A DNA stretch of 64,000 nt, taken from Streptomyces spinosus. GTDB taxonomy: Bacteria; Actinomycetota; Actinomycetes; Streptomycetales; Streptomycetaceae. Made by a program: the position numbers and the translations under genes. Below the pieces are notes generated by a model. It saw only the letters and a program-made list of their open reading frames with translations, was not told where the DNA came from and did no database searches. Every line of letters begins with the position of its first letter. Positions within the stretch are counted from its first letter, which is position 1. The stretch lies in the NCBI RefSeq assembly GCF_020400655.1, contig NZ_JAINRC010000002.1, forward strand, positions 310,001 through 374,000, in the 5' to 3' direction. Positions 1-8,257 of this stretch are shown piece by piece.

Positions 1-1673
1 CCACGGCGGAGGTGCTGCGGGTCGCGGGCGCCCTGTCGATGCCGGGGTTCTCGCCTGACGGGCTCGTGGTGTTCGGCGTCGAGGGCGACCGGCTGACGGT
101 CACCGGCCAGCACGGGCACACCCCCGCCGACATGGGCCCCTTCTCGAACATGCCGCTGGCCACCGACTACCCGGCGGCCGAGGTCGTCCGCACGGGCCGC
201 GCGGTCTACCTGTCCTCGCCCGAGGCGTACCGGGACCGCTACCCGGCGACCTGGCCGCTCGCCCGGCACTTCGGGCGCCGCTCCTGGGCATTCCTGCCGC
301 TCACGGCCGGCGGGCGCACGATGGGCGCCTGGATGGCCGCCTTCACCTATCCCGTGGCGTTCACCCCGGACGAGCGCGCGGTCCTGACGACGGTCGCCCG
401 GATGCTCGCCCAGGCGCTGTCCCGGGCCGGCGCCGCCGAGTCCGCGCGCGAGCTGACGGAGGGTCTCCAGCGCTCCATGCTGCCCTCGCTCGGCCCCGAG
501 ATCCCGGGGATGCGGGTGGCCGCCCGCTACATCCCGACCGGCGGCGGACTCCAGGTCGGCGGCGACTGGTACGACATGATCCCGTTGCCCTCCGGCCGCT
601 TCGCCCTGGTCATAGGGGACGTCCAGGGCCATGACGTGCGCGCGGCCGGCCTGATGGGACAGCTGCGGATCGCGCTGCGCGCCTACGCCTCCGAGGGGCA
701 CCGCCCGGACGCCGTCCTCTCCCGCGCCTCCCGCTTCCTGCACGGTCTCACCGACGGCCCCGGGGAGGACGGGCTGGCCGACCTCCGCTTCGCGACCTGC
801 CTGTACGTGGAGGCCGACCCGCCGACCGGCCGGCTGGAGATGGCCCGCGCCGGGCACCCGGACCCGGTGATCCGGATGACGGACGGCACGGTGATGACCC
901 GGCCGACGGCGGGCGGGCTGCCGCTGGGTCTCGATCCGGACGCCGACTACCCGAGGACCCGGTTCACGCTGGAACCCGGCGAGACGCTGATGCTGTGCAC
1001 CGACGGCCTGATCGAGACCGGCGGGCACGACATGGAGAGCGGCTGGCGCCGGCTGCGCGCGATCCTGGAGGACCACGAGGGCGACCTGGAGTCCCTCGCC
1101 GACGCGCTGGTGCAGGGCGTGCACGGGCCGTCCTCGCACCACACCACCGGCCCGCTGGCCGACCGCCGCGAGGACGACATCGCGCTGCTGCTGCTGGGCC
1201 GGCCGGGAGAGGGCCGCGGGCGCGGCGGCACCGTCGCCGTGCGGCCGGTGGTGCGGCGCACGCTGCTGTCGGTGGCGCAGGACGAGCCGGAGCGGATCGC
1301 CGAGGCCCGCCAGCACCTGCGCGGACTGCTGCACGACTGGACGTCGGCCGAGCAGGTGGACTCGGCGGTGCTGCTGGTCTCGGAGATGGTCACCAACGTG
1401 CTGGTGCACACCGACGCCGACGCGGTGCTGCTCGCGGAGGTCATGGGCGAGGGTCCCGGGCGGCGGCTGCGGGTGGAGGTCTTCGACACCGGCGACGACC
1501 TCCCGCACAAGCGCCGCCCCGGTGAACTGGCCTCCTCCGGGCGGGGCCTGATGCTGATCGAACTCCTCGCGGACGGCTGGGGGGTGGACCCTCGGGGCGA
1601 GGGCAAGAGCATCTGGTTCGAGCTCTACGAACCGGGTGGCTCGGGGGCCGGCGCGTCGCGGGACGTGGCCTGA
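1..1673 (+). CDS. GAF/PP2C/HATPase SpoIIE-family phosphatase, 5' end outside window
   Basis: The frame is open to the left edge, so the N-terminus is missing. Visible order: end of a GAF-like sensor domain (to about residue 135), a short linker, a SpoIIE/RsbU-type PP2C phosphatase (about 145-395) with metal-site motifs GGDWYD, GDVQGHD and CTDGLIETGG, then a HATPase_c_2 domain (about 410-540) with SEMVTNVLVHT and GRGLMLIELL. The family dephosphorylates anti-sigma-factor antagonists, and the ATPase half resembles anti-sigma kinases. Joining both in one chain is common in Streptomyces and suggests control of a sigma-factor switch by a small ligand. The target is unknown. Its 3' end overlaps the convergent permease gene by 49 bases. 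Confidence 0.9.
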   Translation, partial: TAEVLRVAGALSMPGFSPDGLVVFGVEGDRLTVTGQHGHTPADMGPFSNMPLATDYPAAEVVRTGRAVYLSSPEAYRDRYPATWPLARHFGRRSWAFLPLTAGGRTMGAWMAAFTYPVAFTPDERAVLTTVARMLAQALSRAGAAESARELTEGLQRSMLPSLGPEIPGMRVAARYIPTGGGLQVGGDWYDMIPLPSGRFALVIGDVQGHDVRAAGLMGQLRIALRAYASEGHRPDAVLSRASRFLHGLTDGPGEDGLADLRFATCLYVEADPPTGRLEMARAGHPDPVIRMTDGTVMTRPTAGGLPLGLDPDADYPRTRFTLEPGETLMLCTDGLIETGGHDMESGWRRLRAILEDHEGDLESLADALVQGVHGPSSHHTTGPLADRREDDIALLLLGRPGEGRGRGGTVAVRPVVRRTLLSVAQDEPERIAEARQHLRGLLHDWTSAEQVDSAVLLVSEMVTNVLVHTDADAVLLAEVMGEGPGRRLRVEVFDTGDDLPHKRRPGELASSGRGLMLIELLADGWGVDPRGEGKSIWFELYEPGGSGAGASRDVA

Positions 1674-2689
1674 CGTCCGCGCAGTTCCCGGACGGCGCCG
1701 AAGGCCGCCGCGGTCAGCGGGACCGCGAGGAGCATGCCGAGGATGCCCGCGACCGAGGCGCCCGCGGTGATGGTGAGCAGCACGGCGGCCGGGTGCATCT
1801 GCACGGTCCGGCTCTGGATCACCGGTTGCAGCACGTGCCCTTCCAGCACCTGCACCGCGAGCACCACCCCGAGCGCCCACAGCGCGATGACGAAGCCCCG
1901 GTCGGCCAGGGTGACCAGCACGGCCACCGCGCCGGAGAGGAAGGCGCCGAGGTAGGGGATGTACGCGCCGACGAAGACGAGCGCGCCGAGCCCGATCGCA
2001 CCCGGTACCCGGAGGATCAGCAGGCCGACGGTGATGCACAGGGCGTCGATGAGCGCGATGAAGGTCGTGCCGCGCATGAAGCCCTCGACCGCGGCGAAGG
2101 ACCGCCGGGCGATGGCCTCCAGGAGATCGGCGCTGTCGCCGGGCGCCAGCGAGCGCAGGCCGGCCAGGGCGCGGTCGGAGTCGCGCAGGAAGAAGAAGAC
2201 GAGCAGCAGGGCGAGCACGGCCATGGCGATGGACTCGGCGACGACGCTGACGCCGCTGATGACGTTGGACGCGGCGGTGCCGCCGAACCTGCCCAGCAGT
2301 TGCCGGGCGTTGGCGGCGAGGTCGTCCAGGCTGGTCCCGGCGGCGCCGAAGTGCCGTGCGACCCCCTTGGCCGCGTTCCGCAGCGAGGCGAGGATCTCCG
2401 CGCCGGTGTCGACGAGCGCGGCGACGACGATGTACACGGCTCCGCCGACGACGGCCACGACGGCGACACAGGTGAGCCCGGCCGCCGGCGACGCCCCCAC
2501 CCCGGCCCGCACCAGCCACCGGTACAACGGCCCGAGCAGCGCGGTCCCGAGCAGGGCGAGCAGCACCGGCGTGACGGCCGTACGGAACTCCGCGCACAAC
2601 CGCACCCCGACCCACCCGACCCCGGCGGCGAGCAGCAGCACGGCACACCAGGCGGCGAACCGGCGTGCGGCGACAGGGAGGTACTGCAC
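1625..2689 (-). CDS. AI-2E family transporter (UPF0118 permease)
   Basis: 354 residues with many hydrophobic segments: two near the N-terminus, one around residues 65-90, and a cluster in the second half, matching the 7-8 TM AI-2E/PerM family. The family was named for AI-2 export but many members move sodium or other solutes, so the substrate is not predictable. The start is GTG at 2689. The 3' end lies inside the 3' end of the convergent phosphatase gene, so the two transcripts are antisense over about 49 bases. No partner gene sits in the same orientation close by. The pirin gene upstream is 128 bases away. Confidence 0.85.
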   Translation of the reverse strand: MQYLPVAARRFAAWCAVLLLAAGVGWVGVRLCAEFRTAVTPVLLALLGTALLGPLYRWLVRAGVGASPAAGLTCVAVVAVVGGAVYIVVAALVDTGAEILASLRNAAKGVARHFGAAGTSLDDLAANARQLLGRFGGTAASNVISGVSVVAESIAMAVLALLLVFFFLRDSDRALAGLRSLAPGDSADLLEAIARRSFAAVEGFMRGTTFIALIDALCITVGLLILRVPGAIGLGALVFVGAYIPYLGAFLSGAVAVLVTLADRGFVIALWALGVVLAVQVLEGHVLQPVIQSRTVQMHPAAVLLTITAGASVAGILGMLLAVPLTAAAFGAVRELRGRQATSRDAPAPEPPGS

Positions 2690-2817
2690 GCGTCCAGCGG
2701 ATCACGCGACGCGTCGGCTGTCCTGCGACGCGGGTCCGGGCGGGTGAGGACACGCCGACCCCGGCCGACGTACGGCCGGGGTCGTGAGGGGGAGCCGGCG
2801 GGCCCGCCGGTGAGCGG

Positions 2818-3789
2818 TCAGATGCCGCCCTCGGTCATCCCGTGGACCGCCGGGATGCTGCCGAGCCGGCCCTTCTGGAAGTCCTCGAAGGCCTGCATGA
2901 GTTCTTCCTTGGTGTTCATGACGAACGGGCCGTAGTGGGCCATCGGCTCCCGGATGGGCTGTCCGCCGAGGAGGACGACCTCCAGGTCCGGGGTGTGCGA
3001 GTCCTGCTTCTCGTCCGCGCGGACGGTGAGCGAGGAGCCGGCGCCGAAGACGGCCGTCTGGCCCAGGTGGATCGGGCGGCGCTCGGCACCGACGCTGCCG
3101 CGGCCCGCGAGGACGTACGCCAGACCGTTGAAGTCCTCACGCCACGGCAGGGTGAGCTCCGCCCCCGGCGCGAGGGTCGCGTGGATCATCGTGATCGGGG
3201 TGTGGGTGATGCCGGGGCCCTGGTGGCCGTCCAGCTCGCCGGCGATGACCCGCAGCAGCGCGCCGCCGTCGGGGGTGGTCAGGAGCTGGACGTTGCCGCC
3301 TCGGATGTCCTGGTAGCGCGGGGCCATCATCTTGTCCTTGGCGGGGAGGTTCACCCACAGCTGGAGCCCGTGGAAGAGGCCGCCGGACACGACGAGGGAC
3401 TCCGGCGGGGCCTCGATGTGCAGCAGGCCCGAGCCCGCGGTCATCCACTGGGTGTCGCCGTTGGTGATGGTGCCGCCGCCGCCGTTGCTGTCCTGGTGGT
3501 CGAAGACACCGTCGATGATGTACGTGACGGTCTCGAAGCCACGGTGGGGGTGCCAGGGGGTGCCCTTGGGCTCGCCCGGCGCGTACTCTACCTCGCCCAT
3601 CTGGTCCATCATGATGAACGGGTCGAGGTGGCGGTAGTTGATCCCCGCGAACGCCCGGCGCACCGGGAAGCCCTCGCCCTCGTAACCGCTCGGCGCGGTC
3701 GTGACGGTGAGCACGCGGCGGGCCACGGCGTCGGCGGGAGCGGTCACACGGGGCAGCGTCAACGGGTTCTCGACGGTCACTGCAGGCAT
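2818..3789 (-). CDS. Pirin family protein
   Basis: 323 residues forming the bicupin pirin fold. The N-terminal cupin carries the metal-site stretch PWHPHRGFETVTYI followed by the GDTQWMTAGSG and HIE segments, as in human pirin and E. coli YhhW. Bacterial pirins are iron-binding proteins, and some have quercetinase activity or modulate central enzymes; the role here is unknown. The ATG at 3789 has a good ribosome site (AAGGAGG) just upstream. A direct repeat GTTGAGC-GTTGAAC at 3820-3833 lies in the promoter and could be a regulator site. Transcribed alone. Confidence 0.92.
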   Translation of the reverse strand: MPAVTVENPLTLPRVTAPADAVARRVLTVTTAPSGYEGEGFPVRRAFAGINYRHLDPFIMMDQMGEVEYAPGEPKGTPWHPHRGFETVTYIIDGVFDHQDSNGGGGTITNGDTQWMTAGSGLLHIEAPPESLVVSGGLFHGLQLWVNLPAKDKMMAPRYQDIRGGNVQLLTTPDGGALLRVIAGELDGHQGPGITHTPITMIHATLAPGAELTLPWREDFNGLAYVLAGRGSVGAERRPIHLGQTAVFGAGSSLTVRADEKQDSHTPDLEVVLLGGQPIREPMAHYGPFVMNTKEELMQAFEDFQKGRLGSIPAVHGMTEGGI

Positions 3790-3856
3790 GGTGGGTACCT
3801 CCTTGGTACGCCCACTTTAGTTGAGCGTTGAACTTCTTGCCACCCAGAACAGAGAA

Positions 3857-3882
3857 AGCCCGGAGGGCATTCCCTCCGGGCT
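3857..3882 (-). terminator. Terminator hairpin after the SseB-like gene
   Basis: Perfect 11-bp stem AGCCCGGAGGG / CCCTCCGGGCT with a 4-base loop. It is placed downstream of the SseB-like gene (ends 3930) and upstream of the pirin promoter, so it should separate the two leftward transcripts. Confidence 0.7.
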
Positions 3883-3929
3883 CCCCGCGCGCGGGCGCGG
3901 AGCGATGCCCGTCCGCGCGGCGATGGCGT

Positions 3930-4412
3930 CTAGCCGTACATGCGGCGCATCGCGAAGTCGACCATCTGCTCGACCGCCTTCGCGTCGAAGACCATCCGGT
4001 GCTCGCCCTCCATGTCCAGGACGAAGCCGTAGCCGGTCGGCAGCAGGTCGATCACCTCGGCGCCGGTGATGACGAAGTACTTGGACTCCTTGCCGGCGTA
4101 CCGGCGCAGCTCCTTCAGCGAGGTGAACATCGGGATCACCGGCTGCTGGGTGTTGTGCAGCGCCAGGAAGCCGGGAGTGTCACCGCGCGGGCAGTACACC
4201 TTCGACGTGGCGAAGACCTGCTGGAAGTCCTCGGCGGACATCTGCCCGGTCGTGAAGGCGCGCACCGCGTCCGCCAGCGAGGGCGGCGACGGCTCGGGGT
4301 ACAGCGGCGGCTGCTGCCCGTATCCGCCGACACCACCCGGCATCTGCTGCTGCGACGAGGCGTACTGCTGCTGGGCAGCACCCCCGTCCATGGGCTGGCC
4401 GTATCCGTACAT
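3930..4412 (-). CDS. SseB-like domain protein
   Basis: 160 residues. The first 45 are Gln/Gly/Pro/Tyr-rich and probably disordered. The rest (about 48-160) looks like the SseB N-terminal domain: short beta-rich fold with YCPRGDTPGFLAL, PVIPMFTSLKELRRYAG and GYGFVLDMEGEHRM. Function of actinobacterial members is unknown. No Shine-Dalgarno sequence precedes ATG 4412, but a -10-like TACCCT ends 7 bases upstream of it, so the mRNA may be leaderless. It is divergent from the acyl-CoA dehydrogenase gene with a 161-base shared promoter region. Confidence 0.75.
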   Translation of the reverse strand: MYGYGQPMDGGAAQQQYASSQQQMPGGVGGYGQQPPLYPEPSPPSLADAVRAFTTGQMSAEDFQQVFATSKVYCPRGDTPGFLALHNTQQPVIPMFTSLKELRRYAGKESKYFVITGAEVIDLLPTGYGFVLDMEGEHRMVFDAKAVEQMVDFAMRRMYG

Positions 4413-4480
4413 GCGCGTAAGGGTACTGAGAACCGGGCGAGGGGTGGGTCACAGATCCGGGGATCGGGGTTGCTTCTTAT

Positions 4481-4492
4481 TACCGACGGGTA
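4481..4492. promoter_or_regulatory. Candidate repressor operator upstream of the FadE5-like gene
   Basis: Inverted repeat TACC-GACG-GGTA in an AT-richer patch (TTATTACCGACGGGTAGC), 82 bases upstream of the acyl-CoA dehydrogenase start. Its size and form suit a TetR-type fatty-acid regulator. Which protein binds is inferred only. Confidence 0.45.
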
Positions 4493-4573
4493 GCATCATC
4501 GTAGCTACTTGTTGGTACGTGAACTAGGTGCGAGGAGCAGGTGCCTCGCCGATCCCTCTACGGAGCCGTCGCC

Positions 4574-6400
4574 ATGGGGCACTACAAGTCGAATCTCCGC
4601 GACATCGAGTTCAACCTCTTCGAAGTACTGGGGCGCGACAAGGTGTACGGCACCGGCCCGTTCGAGGAGATGGACGTCGAGACCGCCAAGAGCGTCCTGG
4701 AGGAGCTGACCCGCCTCTCCGAGAACGAGCTGGCCGAGTCCTTCGCCGACGCCGACCGCAACCCGCCGGTCTTCGACCCGGAGACCAACACCGCGCCCGT
4801 CCCGGCGTCCTTCAAGAAGAGCTACCAGGCCTTCATGGACTCCGAGTACTGGCGGCTCGGCCTGCCCGAGGAGATCGGCGGCACCACCTCTCCGCGCTCC
4901 CTGATCTGGGCCTACGCCGAGCTGATCCTGGGCGCCAACCCGGCCGTGTGGATGTACTCCTCCGGCCCCGCGTTCGCCGGCATCCTCTTCGAGGAGGGCA
5001 ACGAGGTCCAGAAGCACATCGCCAGGATCGCAGTCGAGAAGCAGTGGGGCTCCACCATGGTCCTCACCGAGCCCGACGCGGGCTCGGACGTCGGCGCCGG
5101 CCGCACCAAGGCCGTGCAGCAGGAGGACGGCTCCTGGCACATCGAGGGCGTGAAGCGCTTCATCACCTCCGGTGAGCACGACATGTCGGAGAACATCCTC
5201 CACTACGTGCTCGCCCGTCCCGAGGGCGCCGGTCCCGGCACCAAGGGCCTGTCCCTCTTCCTCGTCCCGAAGTACCTCTTCGACTTCGAGACCGGCGAGC
5301 TGGGCGAGCGCAACGGCGTCTACGCCACCAACGTCGAGCACAAGATGGGCCTGAAGGCCTCCAACACGTGCGAGATGACCTTCGGCGACAAGCACCCCGC
5401 CAAGGGCTGGCTGATCGGCGACAAGCACGACGGCATCCGCCAGATGTTCCGCATCATCGAGTTCGCCCGCATGATGGTCGGCACGAAGGCGATCTCCACG
5501 CTCTCCACCGGCTACCTCAACGCGCTGGAGTACGCCAAGGAGCGCGTCCAGGGCCCGGACCTGGCCAACTTCATGGACAAGACCGCGCCCAAGGTCACCA
5601 TCACCCACCACCCCGACGTGCGCCGCTCGCTGATCACGCAGAAGGCGTACGCGGAGGGCATGCGCGCCCTCGTCCTCTACACCGCCTCGATCCAGGACGC
5701 CATCCAGATCAAGGAGGCGAACGGCGAGGACTCCTCCGCCGAGCACGCGCTGAACGACCTGCTGCTGCCCATCGTCAAGGGCTACGGCTCCGAGAAGGGC
5801 TACGAGCAGCTCGCCCAGTCGCTGCAGACCTTCGGCGGCTCCGGCTTCCTCCAGGAGTACCCGATCGAGCAGTACATCCGGGACTCCAAGATCGACACCC
5901 TCTACGAGGGCACCACGGCCATCCAGGGCCAGGACTTCTTCTTCCGGAAGATCGTCCGCAACCAGGGCGCCGCGCTGAACTCCCTCGCCGAGGACATCAA
6001 GAAGTTCCTGGCGCTCGGCACCGGCGGCGAGGAGCTGTCCGCCGCCCGCGAGCACCTGGCCAAGGCGGCCGTGGAGCTGGAGGCGATCGTCGGCCTGATG
6101 CTGACCGACCTCGCCGCCACCGAGCAGGACACCAAGAACATCTACAAGGTCGGCCTGAACACCACCCGCCTGCTCATGGCCTCCGGTGACGTCGTCGTCG
6201 GCTACCTGCTCCTGAAGGGCGCCGCGATCGCCGCCGAGAAGCTGGCCACGGCCTCGGCGAAGGACAAGGCGTTCTACACGGGCAAGATCGCCGCGGCGAA
6301 GTTCTTCGCGGCGAACGTCCTGCCGGGCGTCACCCTCGCCCGCAAGGTCGCCGCGGGCGTCGAGCTGGACCTGATGGAGCTGGACGAAGCGGCGTTCTGA
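4574..6400 (+). CDS. FadE5-like acyl-CoA dehydrogenase
   Basis: 608 residues, the long form of acyl-CoA dehydrogenase (about 600, as in mycobacterial FadE5) with N-terminal, middle, FAD-binding and extra C-terminal domains. It would catalyse the first, FAD-dependent oxidation of acyl-CoA in beta-oxidation. [10 protein letters not shown] at the start aligns with the FadE5 N-terminus as I remember it, so I chose ATG 4574 over the upstream in-frame GTG 4541, although GAGGAG precedes that GTG. Other landmarks: [12 protein letters not shown] (substrate/FAD loop), [11 protein letters not shown] and the catalytic-loop region [11 protein letters not shown] near residue 450. The gene is monocistronic, with an operator-like palindrome upstream and a strong terminator downstream. 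Confidence 0.93.
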   Translation: MGHYKSNLRDIEFNLFEVLGRDKVYGTGPFEEMDVETAKSVLEELTRLSENELAESFADADRNPPVFDPETNTAPVPASFKKSYQAFMDSEYWRLGLPEEIGGTTSPRSLIWAYAELILGANPAVWMYSSGPAFAGILFEEGNEVQKHIARIAVEKQWGSTMVLTEPDAGSDVGAGRTKAVQQEDGSWHIEGVKRFITSGEHDMSENILHYVLARPEGAGPGTKGLSLFLVPKYLFDFETGELGERNGVYATNVEHKMGLKASNTCEMTFGDKHPAKGWLIGDKHDGIRQMFRIIEFARMMVGTKAISTLSTGYLNALEYAKERVQGPDLANFMDKTAPKVTITHHPDVRRSLITQKAYAEGMRALVLYTASIQDAIQIKEANGEDSSAEHALNDLLLPIVKGYGSEKGYEQLAQSLQTFGGSGFLQEYPIEQYIRDSKIDTLYEGTTAIQGQDFFFRKIVRNQGAALNSLAEDIKKFLALGTGGEELSAAREHLAKAAVELEAIVGLMLTDLAATEQDTKNIYKVGLNTTRLLMASGDVVVGYLLLKGAAIAAEKLATASAKDKAFYTGKIAAAKFFAANVLPGVTLARKVAAGVELDLMELDEAAF

Positions 6401-6441
6401 CCGGTCCGCCCGGACCTTCCGGACGACCCCGTCGATTCCGC

Positions 6442-6477
6442 GCACGGGCCCGCTCCTTACCGGGAGCGGGCCCGTGC
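6442..6477 (+). terminator. Strong terminator of the acyl-CoA dehydrogenase gene
   Basis: Perfect 15-bp stem GCACGGGCCCGCTCC with a 6-base loop, starting 42 bases after the stop codon. A GTG at 6474 inside this stem is therefore not a credible start for the next gene. Confidence 0.85.
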
Positions 6478-6497
6478 ACGTCGTTAAGGTGAATCCC

Positions 6498-7847
6498 ATG
6501 AGCGCACCATCCCGCCCGTCACCCGCCGCCGCCCCTCCAGGGAGCGCCTCGCGCGCTCCCCTCCCCTTCGACCGCGGCCACACCGACGACCTGATGTCCT
6601 TCCTGGCCGCGAGCCCGACGCCGTACCACGCCGTGGCGAACACCGCCGAGCGGCTGGAGAAGGCCGGCTTCCGGCAGGTGGCGGAGACGGACGCCTGGGA
6701 CGGGACGCACGGCGGCAAGTACGTGCTGCGCGGCGGCGCGATCGTGGCCTGGTACGTGCCCGAGGGCGCCGAGCCGCACACCCCCTTCCACATCATCGGC
6801 GCGCACACCGACTCCCCCAACCTCCGGGTCAAGCCGCGCCCGGACAGCGGGGCGCACGGCTGGCGCCAGGTCGCCGTCGAGATCTACGGCGGCCCGCTGC
6901 TGAACTCCTGGCTGGACCGGGACCTCGGCCTGGCCGGCCGGCTGAGCCTGCGCGACGGCTCCTCCGTCCTGGTCGACGTGGACCGGCCGCTGCTGCGGGT
7001 GCCGCAGCTAGCCATCCACCTGGACCGTTCGGTCGGCTCCGAGGGGCTCAAGCTCGACAAGCAGCGGCACCTCCAGCCGGTGTGGGGCCTCGGCAACGAC
7101 GTGCTCGACGGCGAACTCATCGCCTTCCTGGAGCAGGAGGCCGGCCTGGCGGCGGGCTCGGTGACCGGCTGGGACCTGATGACCTACCCGGTGGAGCCGC
7201 CCGCCTACCTCGGCCGGGACCGCGAGCTGGTCGCCGGTCCCCGGATGGACAACCTGCTGTCCGTGCACGCCGGTGCCGCCGCCCTCGCCGCCGCGGCGGC
7301 CTCCGGCGGGGCGCTCACCCGCATCCCGGTGCTGGCCGCCTTCGACCACGAGGAGAACGGCTCGCAGTCGGACACCGGCGCGGACGGCCCGCTGCTCGGC
7401 ACCGTCCTGGAGCGCTCGGTCCTCGCGCGCGGCGGGTCGTTCGAGGACCGGGCCCGCGCCTTCGCCGGGACGGTGTGCCTGTCCTCCGACACGGGCCACG
7501 CCGTGCACCCCAACTACGCCGAACGGCACGACCCGACGCACCACCCGCGCGTCAACGGCGGACCGATCCTCAAGGTCAACGTCAACAACCGCTACGCCAC
7601 GGACGGTTCGGGCCGCGCGGTGTTCGCCGCGGCCTGCGAGAAGGCGAACGTCCCCTTCCAGACCTTCGTCTCCAACAACTCCATGCCGTGCGGCACCACG
7701 ATCGGCCCGATCACCGCGGCCCGGCACGGCATCCGCACGGTCGACATCGGCGTGGCGATCCTCTCCATGCACAGCGTCCGTGAACTCTGCGGCGCCGACG
7801 ACCCCTTCCTGCTGGCGAACGCTCTGACCGCCTTCCTGGAGGGCTAG
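6498..7847 (+). CDS. M18 family aminopeptidase
   Basis: 449 residues, cytosolic M18 metallopeptidase (aspartyl aminopeptidase/ApeB family), which removes N-terminal, often acidic, residues. Metal-site regions are visible: IGAHTDSPNLRVKP (first His-Asp), FDHEENGSQS (Asp and the general-base Glu pair) and the C-terminal ILSMHSVREL with the last His ligand. The length fits the family. The start is taken at ATG 6498, preceded by AAGGTG. The next in-frame upstream start lies in the preceding terminator hairpin. The first 25 residues are Pro/Ala/Ser-rich and not part of the fold. Confidence 0.93.
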   Translation: MSAPSRPSPAAAPPGSASRAPLPFDRGHTDDLMSFLAASPTPYHAVANTAERLEKAGFRQVAETDAWDGTHGGKYVLRGGAIVAWYVPEGAEPHTPFHIIGAHTDSPNLRVKPRPDSGAHGWRQVAVEIYGGPLLNSWLDRDLGLAGRLSLRDGSSVLVDVDRPLLRVPQLAIHLDRSVGSEGLKLDKQRHLQPVWGLGNDVLDGELIAFLEQEAGLAAGSVTGWDLMTYPVEPPAYLGRDRELVAGPRMDNLLSVHAGAAALAAAAASGGALTRIPVLAAFDHEENGSQSDTGADGPLLGTVLERSVLARGGSFEDRARAFAGTVCLSSDTGHAVHPNYAERHDPTHHPRVNGGPILKVNVNNRYATDGSGRAVFAAACEKANVPFQTFVSNNSMPCGTTIGPITAARHGIRTVDIGVAILSMHSVRELCGADDPFLLANALTAFLEG

Positions 7848-7913
7848 TCGGGCCCTGGCCGGGTACCCGGACGGCACCGGAGATTCCGGAACCGGAAGGG
7901 GAGGCGAGGTCTC

Positions 7914-8165
7914 ATGGGTCTCGGCGGATGCATCATCCTCATCGCCGTGGGGGCCATTCTGACGTTCGCGACCGACTGGCACATGCAAGGCGTCAACCTG
8001 ACCGTCGTCGGCCTGATCCTGATGGCCGTGGGCCTGATCGGCGTCGCGACGTTCAGCGGCATAGCCCGCCGCCGTCGCGTGGTGGTCCCGCCGACGACCC
8101 CGGTGGTGGAGGAGGAACCCCGCCACCACCGCGTCGACGGCTACTCCGACGGCTACGGCGTCTGA
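7914..8165 (+). CDS. Small two-helix membrane protein (DUF6458-like)
   Basis: 83 residues: two hydrophobic helices (about 4-20 and 28-48) separated by a short polar loop, then a basic RRRR stop-transfer stretch and an acidic/His-rich cytoplasmic tail ending in YSDGYGV. This pattern matches the small actinobacterial DUF6458 membrane family, for which no function is known. The ribosome site GGGGAGG is well placed 8 bases before the ATG. It is 66 bases downstream of the aminopeptidase, so it may share its transcript, and is followed by a terminator. Confidence 0.75.
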   Translation: MGLGGCIILIAVGAILTFATDWHMQGVNLTVVGLILMAVGLIGVATFSGIARRRRVVVPPTTPVVEEEPRHHRVDGYSDGYGV

Positions 8166-8203
8166 CGGCTGAACCCACCTGCGTTCGACGGTGGGTTCAG
8201 CCG
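8166..8203. terminator. Bidirectional terminator hairpin
   Basis: Perfect 14-bp stem CGGCTGAACCCACC / GGTGGGTTCAGCCG with a 10-base loop, between two convergent genes and directly after the stop codon at 8165. Confidence 0.8.
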
Positions 8204-8257
8204 CTTTCCGGCGCCTTGCCGGCGTCTTGCCGACGACGTGCCCGCCGACCGCGCCGC

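Noticed and set aside
6474..6497. Upstream GTG start for the M18 aminopeptidase
   Set aside because: It falls in the right arm of the preceding terminator and adds residues without ribosome-site support.
4505..6832. Long open frame (775 codons) antisense to the acyl-CoA dehydrogenase
   Set aside because: Product is Arg/Gly/Leu-rich low-complexity and mirrors the GC-rich codon pattern of the real gene; no family features.
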